Counted from the first letter of the stretch, positions 8,525-18,459 are shown. The stretch is DNA of 64,000 bases from JADJEK01 sp052034255 (GCA_052034255.1 JBPOIU010000045.1:1-64000); one strand, 5' to 3'. Notes: a model not told the origin generated them from the sequence alone. Numbers and translations are program-made.

Positions 8525-10090
8525 TCAACCCTCGGACCGCGTCAACTCGATGGACTTCAGCCACTTCTCGATCGTCTTGACGTTCTTCGCGCGATCGCCA
8601 CTGCTGCCGACCGCGGAGATCACGAACACGACGACGCGGCCCTTGTCCTCGATGAACCACACGTCGAGCGCGGATTCGCCCGCGAACGGCACCTCGCGCT
8701 CCATCTCGAGGTGGCTGCCCTTCAGCCTCCCGAGCGTCGCGGGCTTCGCTTTGGGCGGCTTGTCGCCGTCTTGGGGCGCGCCGAGGAAGCCGTCCGTGTA
8801 GCGCTCGGCGAGCCACTGCTGCTTGTTCTTGACTCCGGGTTCACCCCACAACACGGCGACGGAAACCGCCGCGAGTTCGACCACGGACTGGTCCTCTCCG
8901 CGCAGGAACGCGGTGAAGCCGAACTCGTCGGCGCGGGTGAAGAACAGCGGCTTGGGCAGTGGGTCCTTCGCCTTCAGGCCGAGCTTGGCGTTGGTGTAGA
9001 CGCCATCGACGACGAACGGGCTGCTTGCCAGCGGCTTGATCGCGTCGAGGACCTGCTGCATCTGCGCCATCGGATCTCGACCGCCGCCGCGACCGCCTCG
9101 GCCTCCTCCGCCGCCGTCGTCGGGCAGCGCCGGCGCGGTGGTCTCCCCGGCCGGAGTCTCGTCGTGCACCGGCGCGGGTTGACCGCGATCGAAACGCACC
9201 GACGTCAGCACCTTGCGTGCTTCGGCGAGGATCGCGTCGCGCTCGTCGCCGCGCGCCAGGAGTTCGACCAGCGGCACGAATGGACCGTCGAGCACCAAGT
9301 TGCCCTCGAGGTGCAGCGGCGCGCGCGTGCCCTTTTCGACACCCTTGCGTCCCAAACGCTTCAAACGCGTGCCGTCGTCCTGGATCGGCTCTTCCTTCAG
9401 GTCGGCTTCGATCGTCTCGAATCGCCCGACGTACGACGCGCCGAGCAAGCGCTCGGCGTCGACCGCCTGGTCGTCGAACGCGATGCGCAGCGATTGACCG
9501 TCACCGAAGGCGCGGATCGAAACCCGCACGCGCCCGACGATCTCGCCGTCGTTCGCGCGCTTCAGCACCGTCGCGGCGACGTCGGTCGCGTCCGCGAACA
9601 CCCAGCCGGCCGGGACGTCGAACGCGAGTCCGCCGTAGCCGCCGGAATACGACGTGCCGTTCACGCGAGCGAACGTGCGCGCCGGGGGTTTGGCTTGGAA
9701 CTCGAGGTCGCCGTCGACCTCGATGCGATCGAGCCGGCCGAGATCGCGGGAGCGATCCAGACCGATCGCCAGCGAAAACGTCGAGAACGCGCCGGCCGCG
9801 CGCGCGAACGCGTTGCCACGCCCTCCGGCGCCGTCCCCGCGGCCGCCTCCACCCTCGCCGCGACCGCCGCCGTCACCGCGTCCGCCGCGCGCCGCCGGCG
9901 TGGCCGCGGGCGCGACGAAGTCCGTCCACCGGAACATCCGCTCGGTGGTCAGGATCTGATCGCCGTCCCACACGACGATGCGGACGGACTTCTGCGGCGC
10001 TGCCTTCTCGCCGCCGCGCGCGCCGCGCTCTTGCGCAGCCGCCTCGAACGACGCCACCAGACACGTCGCAAGGACGACGAGGTGTCGCAC
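8525..10090 (-). CDS. Secreted protein with Gly/Arg-rich linkers, unknown function
   Basis: A 521-residue protein. Residues 1-20 form a signal peptide ending near AAAQ. GTG 10090 is the start, backed by a strong GAGGAG six bases upstream. The mature protein has two low-complexity Gly/Arg linkers, about residues 68-100 and 328-348, separating three folded parts. The middle part alternates hydrophobic strands (GLAFDVPAGWVFADATDV). The last part contains VVVFVISAVGSS and ends in a Lys/Leu helix. I do not recognise a domain family. The gene stands alone, between pxpB and the HEAT-repeat gene. Confidence 0.7.
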   Translation of the reverse strand: MRHLVVLATCLVASFEAAAQERGARGGEKAAPQKSVRIVVWDGDQILTTERMFRWTDFVAPAATPAARGGRGDGGGRGEGGGGRGDGAGGRGNAFARAAGAFSTFSLAIGLDRSRDLGRLDRIEVDGDLEFQAKPPARTFARVNGTSYSGGYGGLAFDVPAGWVFADATDVAATVLKRANDGEIVGRVRVSIRAFGDGQSLRIAFDDQAVDAERLLGASYVGRFETIEADLKEEPIQDDGTRLKRLGRKGVEKGTRAPLHLEGNLVLDGPFVPLVELLARGDERDAILAEARKVLTSVRFDRGQPAPVHDETPAGETTAPALPDDGGGGGRGGRGGGRDPMAQMQQVLDAIKPLASSPFVVDGVYTNAKLGLKAKDPLPKPLFFTRADEFGFTAFLRGEDQSVVELAAVSVAVLWGEPGVKNKQQWLAERYTDGFLGAPQDGDKPPKAKPATLGRLKGSHLEMEREVPFAGESALDVWFIEDKGRVVVFVISAVGSSGDRAKNVKTIEKWLKSIELTRSEG

Positions 10091-10236
10091 GGGAATCTCC
10101 TCGGAGCACGAGAACGAAGGCGAACCCTACCAACCGGGCGGCGAGTCCTACGACGCCGAGGGTCGCGGAGCAGCTCGGTTCCGGCACGCCGTTGCGGAGA
10201 CCTGGACCTCGGATCGATCGCGCATGAAGCGGTCCG

Positions 10237-11865
10237 TCAGCGGACCCCTTCGCGATTCAACTTCTCGCGCGCGCGCAGAGCGAGCGGCGATTTCGGCACC
10301 TTGCGCAACACGAGGTGCAGCACTTTGCCGCCGAACTCCTTCGCGACGCCTTGGCCCTCGACGAAGTGCCAGCCGACGAAGAACAGATCTTCCGCCGTCA
10401 GCACGGTCTCGCGCCGCAGCCGGTCGAACAGGCCGAACTTCGGGTTCTGGACGACCGTCGTCAGGTGCTCGAGTGCGGGATCGGTGTCGCGCGCGTCTTT
10501 CTGCGGATCGCGCGGCGAGAGCTTCAGCAGCATCACCGCCAGTTCGAAACGCACGTCGTCGTCGAGGATGCCGTGGCGCTCCAACAGACGCAGCGTGCGT
10601 GCGGCATCGTCGAAGTGCTTGGTGCGCTTGCGGCGCAGCGCGCGCTTCACCATCGCGTCGCGTGCCGAGGCCTCGGAGACCGAACGCAGGAGGAACAGGT
10701 TCGGCTCGTAGAGCTTTTGGTCGGCGTCCAACAGGCGCGTGACCTTGTCGCCGAGGCGACGCACCTGCTCCTTCGAGAACTGCGCGCCGTGCGGCTTCAG
10801 GATGCGCGCGAACGTCCAGGCGCGCTCCATGTGCGTCTCGCGCAACAGGCGCTCGAACAGCACCGAACGCGCGGTCGGAATCGCCATCAGCGAATCCGAG
10901 GCGAGATCGCGGATCGTCGGGTCGTGGTCCTCGAGGAAGCGGCCGAGCAGATCGACCGACTCCCGCGTGTCGAACTCGCGCAGCTTGGTGACGGCGAAGC
11001 GGCGGACGTCGAGATGCTGGCTGTGCGTCAGGTCTTGCAGCAACGACGCCGCACTCTTGCCGAGCGTCATCGGACGCAGCACGTCGAGCGTCGGCGCCAC
11101 GATGTGCGCGAAATCGGTTTCGGACAACAACGGCAGAAGCTTCTTCAGCAGGGATTCCGACGCGCGCGGGGCGCGCGGCATCGTGCGCAACGCGACCAAC
11201 GCAGCGTGGCGGATCGTCTGGTCGTGCGCGGGACCGAGGTACGACAGCGCGAGCGCTTCCGCGCTCAGGTCGTCGAGGAAGCCGAGCGCACGCAGCGCGG
11301 CGGTCTTCGCCCGCTTGTTGCCCTTGACCGCGCGGCCGCCGAGGAACGCTTTGATCTGGGTGAGGAATGCCCGCTTGTCGCGCGGGCTCGCGGTCTTCAT
11401 CTCGCGTCGGATGCCCTGCAGAGTCTCCTCGACGACGGCTTCGTCGTCGTCTTGCAGTGCCTCCAACAACAGCCGGGTCGCATCCCCGCCGCGCACGCGT
11501 GCCAGCACCAGATTGATCCCGCGACGTTCCGCCGCAGACGCGGTCTTGAAACGCGCGGCGAGGTCACGGGCCACGCCCGCTCCGAGCCCAGCGAGCGCCC
11601 GCACCGCCTGCTCTCGCAGCTCGGAGTCCCCGGCCAGGATCGGCAGCACGAACGGGATCGATTCCCGCGACGCGATCTTCTCCAACGCGGCGAGGGCGTA
11701 GCCCTTCACGTGACGGTCTTGGCCGTTTCCGAGCAGGTGCCCGAGCTCTTTGACGACGAAGCTGTCCCGGACCTTCAATTCGCCGAGCACCACGGCCGCG
11801 GCGCACTGGTACTCCGGGCGGTCCTTCTTCAACAGTGCGCAGATCCGCCGCACCTGTTCGTTCAT
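10237..11865 (-). CDS. HEAT-repeat protein
   Basis: A 542-residue all-helical protein built from HEAT-like repeats, for example QCAAAVVLGELKVRDSFVV, VKGYALAALEKIASRESIPF and LREQAVRALAGLG near the N-terminus, and VRRFAVTKLREFDTRESVDL further on. There is no signal peptide or membrane helix, so it should be cytoplasmic, probably a binding scaffold. I start it at ATG 11865 (MNEQVRRICALL), where the repeat structure begins; the in-frame extension to 12036 is not protein-like. The C-terminal 150 residues are Lys/Arg-rich and helical. No catalytic motif is seen and the partner is unknown. Confidence 0.8.
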   Translation of the reverse strand: MNEQVRRICALLKKDRPEYQCAAAVVLGELKVRDSFVVKELGHLLGNGQDRHVKGYALAALEKIASRESIPFVLPILAGDSELREQAVRALAGLGAGVARDLAARFKTASAAERRGINLVLARVRGGDATRLLLEALQDDDEAVVEETLQGIRREMKTASPRDKRAFLTQIKAFLGGRAVKGNKRAKTAALRALGFLDDLSAEALALSYLGPAHDQTIRHAALVALRTMPRAPRASESLLKKLLPLLSETDFAHIVAPTLDVLRPMTLGKSAASLLQDLTHSQHLDVRRFAVTKLREFDTRESVDLLGRFLEDHDPTIRDLASDSLMAIPTARSVLFERLLRETHMERAWTFARILKPHGAQFSKEQVRRLGDKVTRLLDADQKLYEPNLFLLRSVSEASARDAMVKRALRRKRTKHFDDAARTLRLLERHGILDDDVRFELAVMLLKLSPRDPQKDARDTDPALEHLTTVVQNPKFGLFDRLRRETVLTAEDLFFVGWHFVEGQGVAKEFGGKVLHLVLRKVPKSPLALRAREKLNREGVR

Positions 11866-12057
11866 GCGCGAGGGGTCCCTTCCATATGCCGACGCCGGGG
11901 CGGGGCTACCCCGCACGGGCACGATACGTTCACGGCGGCGAGAACCCAACTCGGCTGTGGAAAACTTGTTGGGGACGATCGGCGGACCGACGCGACCGCC
12001 GCGGCGCATGGCATCACCGCCCGTGCTGGCGAGCACGCGAGCACCCGATCCCCGCGA

Positions 12058-12942
12058 TCAGGGCACGAGCAGCCGGATCGCCCCAGGGACGACCTCGACC
12101 TCGAACGACTGCCCCTCCAACACGTCGCCATCGACCTGAGCGCAGGTCTTCACCGCGCAGCGCAGCGTGGCCCGAGCCGCGCTGGCCCGACGGGCATCGG
12201 GCATCGCTTCGAATCCACGTAACCACCCATTCCACATGAGTTTGAGCATGCGCGGACCGAGCGCCCCGGGAATCGCGACGACGTCCAAACGGCCATCGTC
12301 GAACAGCGCCTTGCGCATCACCCGCAGCGGACCGCCGTAGGACGCCAGATTCGCGACCGCCACGTAGCGCGCGGCCGAGAGCCACGGCTTCCCGTCGATG
12401 TGGACATCGACGGCGGTTCCATCCGCGGCGGCGACGGCGCCGAGTCCCGCCCGCAGGTAGCCGACCTTCGTCAGCGCACCCGTTCGGGCCTCGTGCAATC
12501 GTTGGACGGTCAGCGCGTCGAAGCCGACGCTGAACAGGAAGGAGAAGGAGCGCGGGACGCCACCGTCGCAGGCCACGCGTCCGGCGTCGACTTGCACCGA
12601 GCGACCGGCGAGCAACATGCGGGAAATGCCGCCCGGGTCCCGCGGCAGGCCGAACTCCTTGGCCACGACGTTCCCGAGCCCGGCCGGCACGATCGCGACC
12701 GGGACTTCCGGACCGCGTTTGCCCACGACGACCTCGTTGAACGTTCCATCACCGCCACATGCGACGACGACCCCGTGCTCGACTTCGGCCGCGAGCCGCC
12801 GGGCATCTCCGGCAGCTCGCGTCATCTTCACGGTCGCGGTCGTACCCACCGCCCGGATCCGGTCGGCAACGGCCTCCGCCAAGCGCAGCGCTTTGCCACT
12901 GCTCGAAATCGGATTGACGATGAAGGTGAAATCCGCAGCCAT
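12058..12942 (-). CDS. Diacylglycerol/sphingosine kinase-like protein
   Basis: About 294 residues of the DAGK catalytic family (DgkB/YegS/LCB5-like). It has FIVNPISSSGKA at the N-terminus, the nucleotide-binding GGDGTFNEV, then PAGLGNVVAKEFG in the place where most members read PxGTxND, and a DGRLDVVAIPG strand near residue 215. A C-terminal QVDGD also fits the fold. It probably phosphorylates a membrane lipid with ATP. ATG 12942 starts directly before the fold; ATG 12969 would add nine residues and neither has a good ribosome site. The altered PxGTxND motif leaves the substrate open. Confidence 0.82.
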   Translation of the reverse strand: MAADFTFIVNPISSSGKALRLAEAVADRIRAVGTTATVKMTRAAGDARRLAAEVEHGVVVACGGDGTFNEVVVGKRGPEVPVAIVPAGLGNVVAKEFGLPRDPGGISRMLLAGRSVQVDAGRVACDGGVPRSFSFLFSVGFDALTVQRLHEARTGALTKVGYLRAGLGAVAAADGTAVDVHIDGKPWLSAARYVAVANLASYGGPLRVMRKALFDDGRLDVVAIPGALGPRMLKLMWNGWLRGFEAMPDARRASAARATLRCAVKTCAQVDGDVLEGQSFEVEVVPGAIRLLVP

Positions 12943-13060
12943 GTTCGACCGAACCGCGCGGCGCCCCATGCGTTGAAGCCGTTCGCGGCGGGAGCGAACC
13001 TATGATGCTTCTCCGCGAACGCAAGTCATCCCCCTGTCCGTCCCATTCGTCGAGGCACTC

Positions 13061-14794
13061 ATGAGCATCCGAGCGTTGGTGGTCGCCGTGTCGTCGTTGG
13101 TATGCGTCGGATCCGCGTTCGCGGACCTCGCGAAGGCCGTGAACCCGATCGTCCGCGGCCTGCGCATCGCGCAGAACGCGGATGGCAGCTACGGCGCGCC
13201 CGAGCATCAACCTCTCGCGACCGCGCGCGCGCTGCAGGGCTTCGGCCGCTGCTCCGAGAAGTACACGACGCAGGACGGCCCGTTCGTCCGCAACGGGGTT
13301 GCGGCGCTGCTCAGCCACCAGCAGGCGGACGGTTCGTTCGCCGGCCCCGACGAGCCGTTGCGCCTGCGCATCACCCAAGAGGCGGCGAAGGCGCTCGACC
13401 TGGTCGCGAAGACGGCGGAGTACGACGCGCCGAAGGCGAAGGCCAAGGCGTTCCTCGATGCCGAGGCGACGCGCGCACTGAACCAAAAGGACGCCGACCA
13501 TGCCGTCGACCGCGCGCTCGGCGGACTGGGCGGGAGCGCCGCCGACTCGCACGACACGGCGGCGCTCGAAGCGCTGGCGGCCCAAGCGGTGACGCCGGAG
13601 AACGCGCACGAGATGGCCGACGTGCTCATCGCCGTGATCGACGCCGTCGAGCGCGACGCTGCGGCGAAACCGAAGGCGACGCCGGAGGACAAGCCGATTC
13701 CGGACGCGCCGCGCCGCGCGCTGCCGAAGGACGATGCCGAGCGCATCGCCCGCATCGACGAAGCACTGAAGTTCCTCGAGGCCCAGCAGAAGGACGGCCG
13801 CTTCGGCTTCGACGCCGACTCCGACGCGGGAGTGACGGGCATCACGTTGACCGCCGTCATGCGCATCAGCGAAGAACTCGGCCGCCCGCATCCGGCGTAC
13901 GTCGCGCCCGGTCTCGCCTGGCTCGCCTCGCTGCAGAAGGAAGACGGCGGCATCTACGAGCACGGCCTGAAGAACTACATCACGAGCGTCGCCATCGAAG
14001 CGCTCGCCACGTCGAAGGACCCGCAGTTCCGCCCGAGCATCGACAAAGCCGTCGCGTTCCTCGAGCTCACGCAGCTCGACGAGGGCGAGGGCTATTCGGC
14101 CGAGGAGGACAACTACTACGGCGGCTTCGGCTACGGCTCTGCGGAGCGCCCGGACCTGTCGAACAGTCACTTCGCGATCGAAGCGCTGCACGCCGCGGGC
14201 GTGCCGACCGATCGCGAGGCGTACTCGAAGGCCGTCGAGTTCCTGCGCCGTTGTCAGAACCTGAAGGAGACCGGGCCGATTCCGATCACGCGACCGGATG
14301 GCAAGGTCGCCGTCGCCGGCACCGACGGTGGCGCGCAGTATCGCCCGGGTGATTCGAAGGCGGGTGACGTGACCAATCCGGATGGAACGGTGTCTCCGCG
14401 CAGCTACGGCTCGATGACGTACGCGCTGCTGAAGTCGTACCTGTTCGCCGGTCTCGATCCGAAGGATCCGAAAGTGGCCGCGGCGATCGGTTGGATCCAG
14501 CAGAACTTCACGCTCGACGTGAATCCGGGCTTCACGCAAGGCAAGGGCGCCGAGTACCAGGGTCTCTACTACTACTACGTGACGCTCGGTCGCGCGCTCG
14601 AGGCCTACGGTCAGGACACCATCACCGACAAGACGGGCAAGGAGCGGTCGTGGAAGCGTGAGCTCGCGGAAGCCGTGCTCTCGCAGCAGACGACCGACGG
14701 GTATTGGATCAACCAGCGCTCCGCCCGTTGGATGGAAGGCAACAAAGTCCTGACGACGGCGTACGCGCTGCTCGCGCTCGACACGACTCGTTGA
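13061..14794 (+). CDS. Secreted prenyltransferase/squalene-oxidase-repeat protein
   Basis: A 577-residue protein with a signal peptide (residues 1-21, ending SAFA). The rest consists of alpha/alpha-toroid repeats of the terpene-cyclase type: QNADGSYG, QQADGSFAG, QQKDGRFGF, QKEDGGIYE and QTTDGYW. The cyclase acid motif DxDD is not seen, so catalysis of cyclisation is unlikely. Such secreted toroids are common in Planctomycetota and have no known job. A linker (about 170-225) splits the first repeats from the rest. The stop overlaps the start of the next gene by four bases (TTGA), so the two are translationally coupled. Confidence 0.85.
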   Translation: MSIRALVVAVSSLVCVGSAFADLAKAVNPIVRGLRIAQNADGSYGAPEHQPLATARALQGFGRCSEKYTTQDGPFVRNGVAALLSHQQADGSFAGPDEPLRLRITQEAAKALDLVAKTAEYDAPKAKAKAFLDAEATRALNQKDADHAVDRALGGLGGSAADSHDTAALEALAAQAVTPENAHEMADVLIAVIDAVERDAAAKPKATPEDKPIPDAPRRALPKDDAERIARIDEALKFLEAQQKDGRFGFDADSDAGVTGITLTAVMRISEELGRPHPAYVAPGLAWLASLQKEDGGIYEHGLKNYITSVAIEALATSKDPQFRPSIDKAVAFLELTQLDEGEGYSAEEDNYYGGFGYGSAERPDLSNSHFAIEALHAAGVPTDREAYSKAVEFLRRCQNLKETGPIPITRPDGKVAVAGTDGGAQYRPGDSKAGDVTNPDGTVSPRSYGSMTYALLKSYLFAGLDPKDPKVAAAIGWIQQNFTLDVNPGFTQGKGAEYQGLYYYYVTLGRALEAYGQDTITDKTGKERSWKRELAEAVLSQQTTDGYWINQRSARWMEGNKVLTTAYALLALDTTR

Positions 14795-16428
14795 ACGACC
14801 CCGGGCGACGCGGCTTCTTCGGATTGCCGGCGTGGCTCCTCGTCACGCTGCTGCTGATCGTCCAAACGGCGATCAGCGCGGCGTGGATGCACACCAACGG
14901 CTTCCTCGAGCGCCCACCGACGATCGAGCAGGCGTACTACCGCGCCCGCGCGCTCGACCTGCTGTTGGTGCTGCAGCACGACGGTGTGCTCGCGTGGGCG
15001 AAGGCGTGCTTCACGCAGGCCGAGTTCCGCACGTTCCTGTTCCCCGCCGCGGTCAGCCTGGTCGCGGCGGGCAGCGCGCATGGCGTGCAGCCGATCCACA
15101 TGTGGATCACGATCGCCGCGTTCTCGACGGTGTTCACGATCGCGAGCTACCGGCTGGCGCGCAACTTCGGGTCGCCACGCTTCGCGTGGTGCGTCGCGGC
15201 GGTGACGCTGTGCTGTCCGGTCGTCGTCGCGTATCAGCGGCCGTTCTATCCGCAGTTCCCGATGAAGGCGTTCGCGCTGCTCGCGCTCGACTTCCTCGTG
15301 CGCAGCCGTGGCTTCGCCTGTCGACGGTCCAGCGTCGGCTTCGCCGCGGCGACGGCGATCGCGACGATGTGCAAAGTGATTGCGCCGCTGTACCTCGCGG
15401 GTGCCGCGCTCGCCGCGGCGGCATTCGGACTCGTCGATCCGGCACGGCGCCGCGCGACGCTGAAGAACCTCGGCGTGGCGACGCTGGTCGTCGTCGTATT
15501 GCTCGCTCCGTGGCAAGCGATCGCATACCCGAAGCTCATGACCTACACGAAGAGCGCGACCGATGACTCGATCGCGCTGCGCCAGATGGCGGACAAGACG
15601 AGCTTCACGCGTTGGACGTACTACCCGCGTCATCTGTACGAGAACGGCTTCGGCGCTCCGCTCGCGCTGCTGATCGCCGGCGCGGGCGTCGTGACGCTCA
15701 CGCGGCTGCGCAAGCGTGCGCGCGACCCACGGCGGCGCGAAGCCGGACTCGTGTTGGCGGCGTCGGCCGCGCTGTGCTTCCCGGTGCTGACGTATGGGCA
15801 GACGGCCGCGCAGAGTCAGTACGTGCTGATCTACGTCCCGCTCGGCGTGCTGCTGTTGGCGCTGACGATCGCGGACAGCGCGCGCTTGGTGCCGCGGCGC
15901 GTCGCGTCCATCGCGACCGCGGCCGCCGCGCTGTTCGGACTCGCGCTGGTGCTACGGCCTCCGTCGCGCGACGTCGCGGGCTTCGCGCTCGGTCCGCTGC
16001 CGGTCGTGGTTCGCGTCGACTGGTTCATCACCGATCTGCCGCGGCAGCGCTTCATGATCGAGTCGAGCACTCCCGAGTCGTGGCCGATCACCGCGGTCAC
16101 GCGTGCGATGCTCGAGCACTCGCCGTCACGCCCGCCGCGCGTCGCGACCACGCACATGTACCTGTGCGGACCGAATCTCGAGCACGAAGCGAAGCTGCTC
16201 GGCCGCTCCATCGAAGAGGTGGTGCCGGATTGGGCGGCGGCCCTGCGGCCGGGCGGAGACCTGTCGTTCCTGACCCGCGTCGACTTCCTCGTGATCGACA
16301 GCCAGGACTTCGCGGTCGACGCGGCAGTGGCCGCTCTCGCACGAGTCGGGATCGGGTCGCGGGAGATCCTTCGGGTACAGACGGCGCCTCACGTCACGAT
16401 CACGTTGCTGGCTCTCGAACCGACCTGA
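14791..16428 (+). CDS. Polytopic membrane protein, GT-C glycosyltransferase-like
   Basis: About 545 residues with roughly ten hydrophobic helices, then a soluble C-terminal domain of about 120 residues. The layout is like GT-C glycosyltransferases that use lipid-linked sugars, but I cannot point to a catalytic acidic pair with confidence. I choose TTG 14791, which forms TTGA with the stop of the upstream gene. The 29 residues before it in the open frame are only a shadow of that gene. The pairing with a secreted toroid protein suggests that the two act on the same envelope component. Confidence 0.65.
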   Translation: MNDPGRRGFFGLPAWLLVTLLLIVQTAISAAWMHTNGFLERPPTIEQAYYRARALDLLLVLQHDGVLAWAKACFTQAEFRTFLFPAAVSLVAAGSAHGVQPIHMWITIAAFSTVFTIASYRLARNFGSPRFAWCVAAVTLCCPVVVAYQRPFYPQFPMKAFALLALDFLVRSRGFACRRSSVGFAAATAIATMCKVIAPLYLAGAALAAAAFGLVDPARRRATLKNLGVATLVVVVLLAPWQAIAYPKLMTYTKSATDDSIALRQMADKTSFTRWTYYPRHLYENGFGAPLALLIAGAGVVTLTRLRKRARDPRRREAGLVLAASAALCFPVLTYGQTAAQSQYVLIYVPLGVLLLALTIADSARLVPRRVASIATAAAALFGLALVLRPPSRDVAGFALGPLPVVVRVDWFITDLPRQRFMIESSTPESWPITAVTRAMLEHSPSRPPRVATTHMYLCGPNLEHEAKLLGRSIEEVVPDWAAALRPGGDLSFLTRVDFLVIDSQDFAVDAAVAALARVGIGSREILRVQTAPHVTITLLALEPT

Positions 16429-16730
16429 ACCGTTGCCGCGGCGACCGACGTTCTCGTCGAATCGCGCTGCGCGCGGTCGCATCGGGGAATCCGGGCGGAA
16501 TCGAACCTCCCGTCGGATCCTCGGCTCCACGCGTAGCTTGCGTCGCCCGCTCCGCGGCGCCTCGAGCGCCGCGCGCAGACCGAAATCAACCGACCTGCAG
16601 GCCGCCTCGGCGTGGATTCCGGGCTATAGTTCCGGGCCTTTCTCGCCCGATTCCGGTCGTTGCGCCATGCATCGACGCCGGGCGATCCGGCCACGATTCC
16701 ACCTCTTCGGCTCGAACGGACGACAGCACC
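16429..16730. other. 302-bp gap upstream of the radical SAM gene
   Basis: No gene is seen. The stretch is GC-rich with a slightly more AT-containing patch around 16618-16640 (gggctatagttccggg), which may include promoter elements for the radical SAM gene. No strong hairpin follows the upstream stop. Confidence 0.4.
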
Positions 16731-18038
16731 ATGCGCGGCCCCCTGAACCGCATCTTCGCGACCACTGGGTCGATGAAGACCCAGATGAAGATCGCGAGCC
16801 GCTACGCCTACGCGGCGTTGCGTCACGGCACTCCGAAGAAGTGGTGGAACGCCTACAAGGTCTGGCGCGCCCGTGCGCGCGGCGACATCACCGTCGACGG
16901 CTTCCCGTTCGTGTTGAAGATCGAGTCGACGAACATCTGCAACCTCGAGTGCCCGTTCTGCCTCGATCGCGATCGCTCGCAGTTCAAGGGCGACGGCATG
17001 CGCGGCTTCGGGCGCATGAAGGCCGACTTCTTCAAGCGCGTCATCGACCAACTCGGTCCGTACGCGTTCAACGTGAACATGTACGGGTCGGGCGAGCCAC
17101 TGCTGTTCCCCGAGGCGTACGAGATGATGCGCTACGCGGCCGACAAGAACGTCGGCGTGCGCATCTCGTCGAACCTGTCGATGCGGGACTTCGACGACGC
17201 GATGGCCGAGAAGGTCGTCACGTCGGGCATCGAGCACCTGATCGTGTCGTGCCACGGCGCGAGTCAGGAGACCTACGAGAAGTACATGATCGGCGGCAAC
17301 TTCGAGCGCGTGACGAAGAACATGCGCAAGCTGGTCGAAGCGAAGAAGCGGCTCGGCAAGAAGCTGCCGTTCATCGATTGGCAGTTCTTGTTGTTCCGCC
17401 ACAACCAGCACGAAGTGAAGAAGGCGCAGGCGATGGCCGACGACATCGGCGTCGACTTCGTGCGCTTCATCTACCCGAACATTCCGCCCGAGTTCAAAGA
17501 GGAGTGGAAGCCGCGCGCCGAAGGCGAGGCGTCCGACTACCAACCGGTGCCGAACGCGCCTGCGAACGCCCAGCAGAAGAACGGCGCGGCGGCGCCCGCG
17601 CCCGCGGCTCCGGCTCCGGTCGCCCAGGCGGCGCCCGCGCCCGCCGCGGCCGGCAAGAAGCTGCCGCGCATCAACGTCGAGAGCTGCTCGTGGCCGTATT
17701 ACTCGATCTACTTCAACTGGGACGGCGGCATCCTGCCGTGCTGCGACGGCACGACGAAGCCGAGCTACGACCTCGGCAAGTTCTCCGAAACGACGGACAT
17801 CAACGACATCTGGAACGGTCCGGACTACCAGCTCGTGCGTCGCTACGCGAACTTCGAGATCGCGCCGCAGGACATGGACGCGCGCTACACCTGCGCGAGC
17901 TGCTTGAAGCCGCTCGCTCCGTTCCTGATCAAGCAGAAGGGTCTGCCGCTCGATCCCGCGATCGAGCAGAAGGTCGACCACGCGCTGGCGAACGCCAAGA
18001 AGGCGTTCAAACCAGCGGCGGTCGCGGCGAAGACCTGA
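16731..18038 (+). CDS. Radical SAM/SPASM-domain protein
   Basis: A 435-residue protein with the radical SAM cluster motif CNLECPFC near residue 67, a GSGEPLL strand, then ISSNLS and IVSCHGAS of the barrel. The C-terminal part resembles a SPASM/Twitch auxiliary-cluster region: CSWPYYSIYFNWDGGILPCC, then IWNG, and a final CASC. Between barrel and SPASM lies an Ala/Pro-rich insert (about residues 275-310) that is probably a flexible linker. SPASM enzymes modify peptides, sugars or tRNA-like substrates; no precursor peptide is seen nearby. The true start is ATG 16731, and the long frame upstream is a shadow of the previous gene. Confidence 0.85.
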   Translation: MRGPLNRIFATTGSMKTQMKIASRYAYAALRHGTPKKWWNAYKVWRARARGDITVDGFPFVLKIESTNICNLECPFCLDRDRSQFKGDGMRGFGRMKADFFKRVIDQLGPYAFNVNMYGSGEPLLFPEAYEMMRYAADKNVGVRISSNLSMRDFDDAMAEKVVTSGIEHLIVSCHGASQETYEKYMIGGNFERVTKNMRKLVEAKKRLGKKLPFIDWQFLLFRHNQHEVKKAQAMADDIGVDFVRFIYPNIPPEFKEEWKPRAEGEASDYQPVPNAPANAQQKNGAAAPAPAAPAPVAQAAPAPAAAGKKLPRINVESCSWPYYSIYFNWDGGILPCCDGTTKPSYDLGKFSETTDINDIWNGPDYQLVRRYANFEIAPQDMDARYTCASCLKPLAPFLIKQKGLPLDPAIEQKVDHALANAKKAFKPAAVAAKT

Positions 18039-18102
18039 CGCGCGGCGCGCACCAGGATCTTCGATCCCGATCGCGCGCCGCCGATGGCCACGCGTTACCG
18101 GA

Positions 18103-18459
18103 TCACACCGGGCGCGAGACGCCGTAAAAGTCGTACAGGCCGTTGGCCCACGACACGTCGCTCGTGTCGGGCCAGTTGTCCTTGTCGAATCCGGGCGCGT
18201 TCTTCAAACGCTCCTTGTCGATCGACAGGCGATAGCAGTTCTCCGTGTCGTCGTAGCGCAGCGTCGCCCACGGGATCGCGAACAACTTGTTGCCGACGCC
18301 GAGGAATCCCCCGAACGACAACACCGCGTACATCACGCGGCCGTTGACGACATCGAGCATCACTTCCTCGATCTTGCCGAGGCTGTCGTTTTGCAGATTC
18401 ATGACGTTGGTGCCGATCACGGAGCTGGCCGAGATCGCGTTCGTGTGGTGCGAAGTCAT
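18103..18459 (-). CDS. PRC-barrel domain protein
   Basis: A 118-residue protein made of one PRC-barrel: SSVIGTNVMNLQNDSLGKIE opens it, followed by MLDVVNGRVMYAVLSFGGF and FAIPWATL. PRC-barrels are small beta domains that bind RNA or protein partners and often occur in stress-induced soluble proteins. ATG 18459 has an excellent AAGGAG five bases upstream. The longer in-frame opening to 18819 is not supported. It is divergent from the GNQG-repeat gene and separated from it by 319 bp, so both may share a control region. Confidence 0.88.
   Translation of the reverse strand: MTSHHTNAISASSVIGTNVMNLQNDSLGKIEEVMLDVVNGRVMYAVLSFGGFLGVGNKLFAIPWATLRYDDTENCYRLSIDKERLKNAPGFDKDNWPDTSDVSWANGLYDFYGVSRPV

Noticed and set aside
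12943..12969. A nine-residue N-terminal extension of the kinase-like lipid enzyme
   Set aside because: It is possible, but the added residues are Arg-rich and neither start has a good ribosome site. I kept the start nearest the fold.
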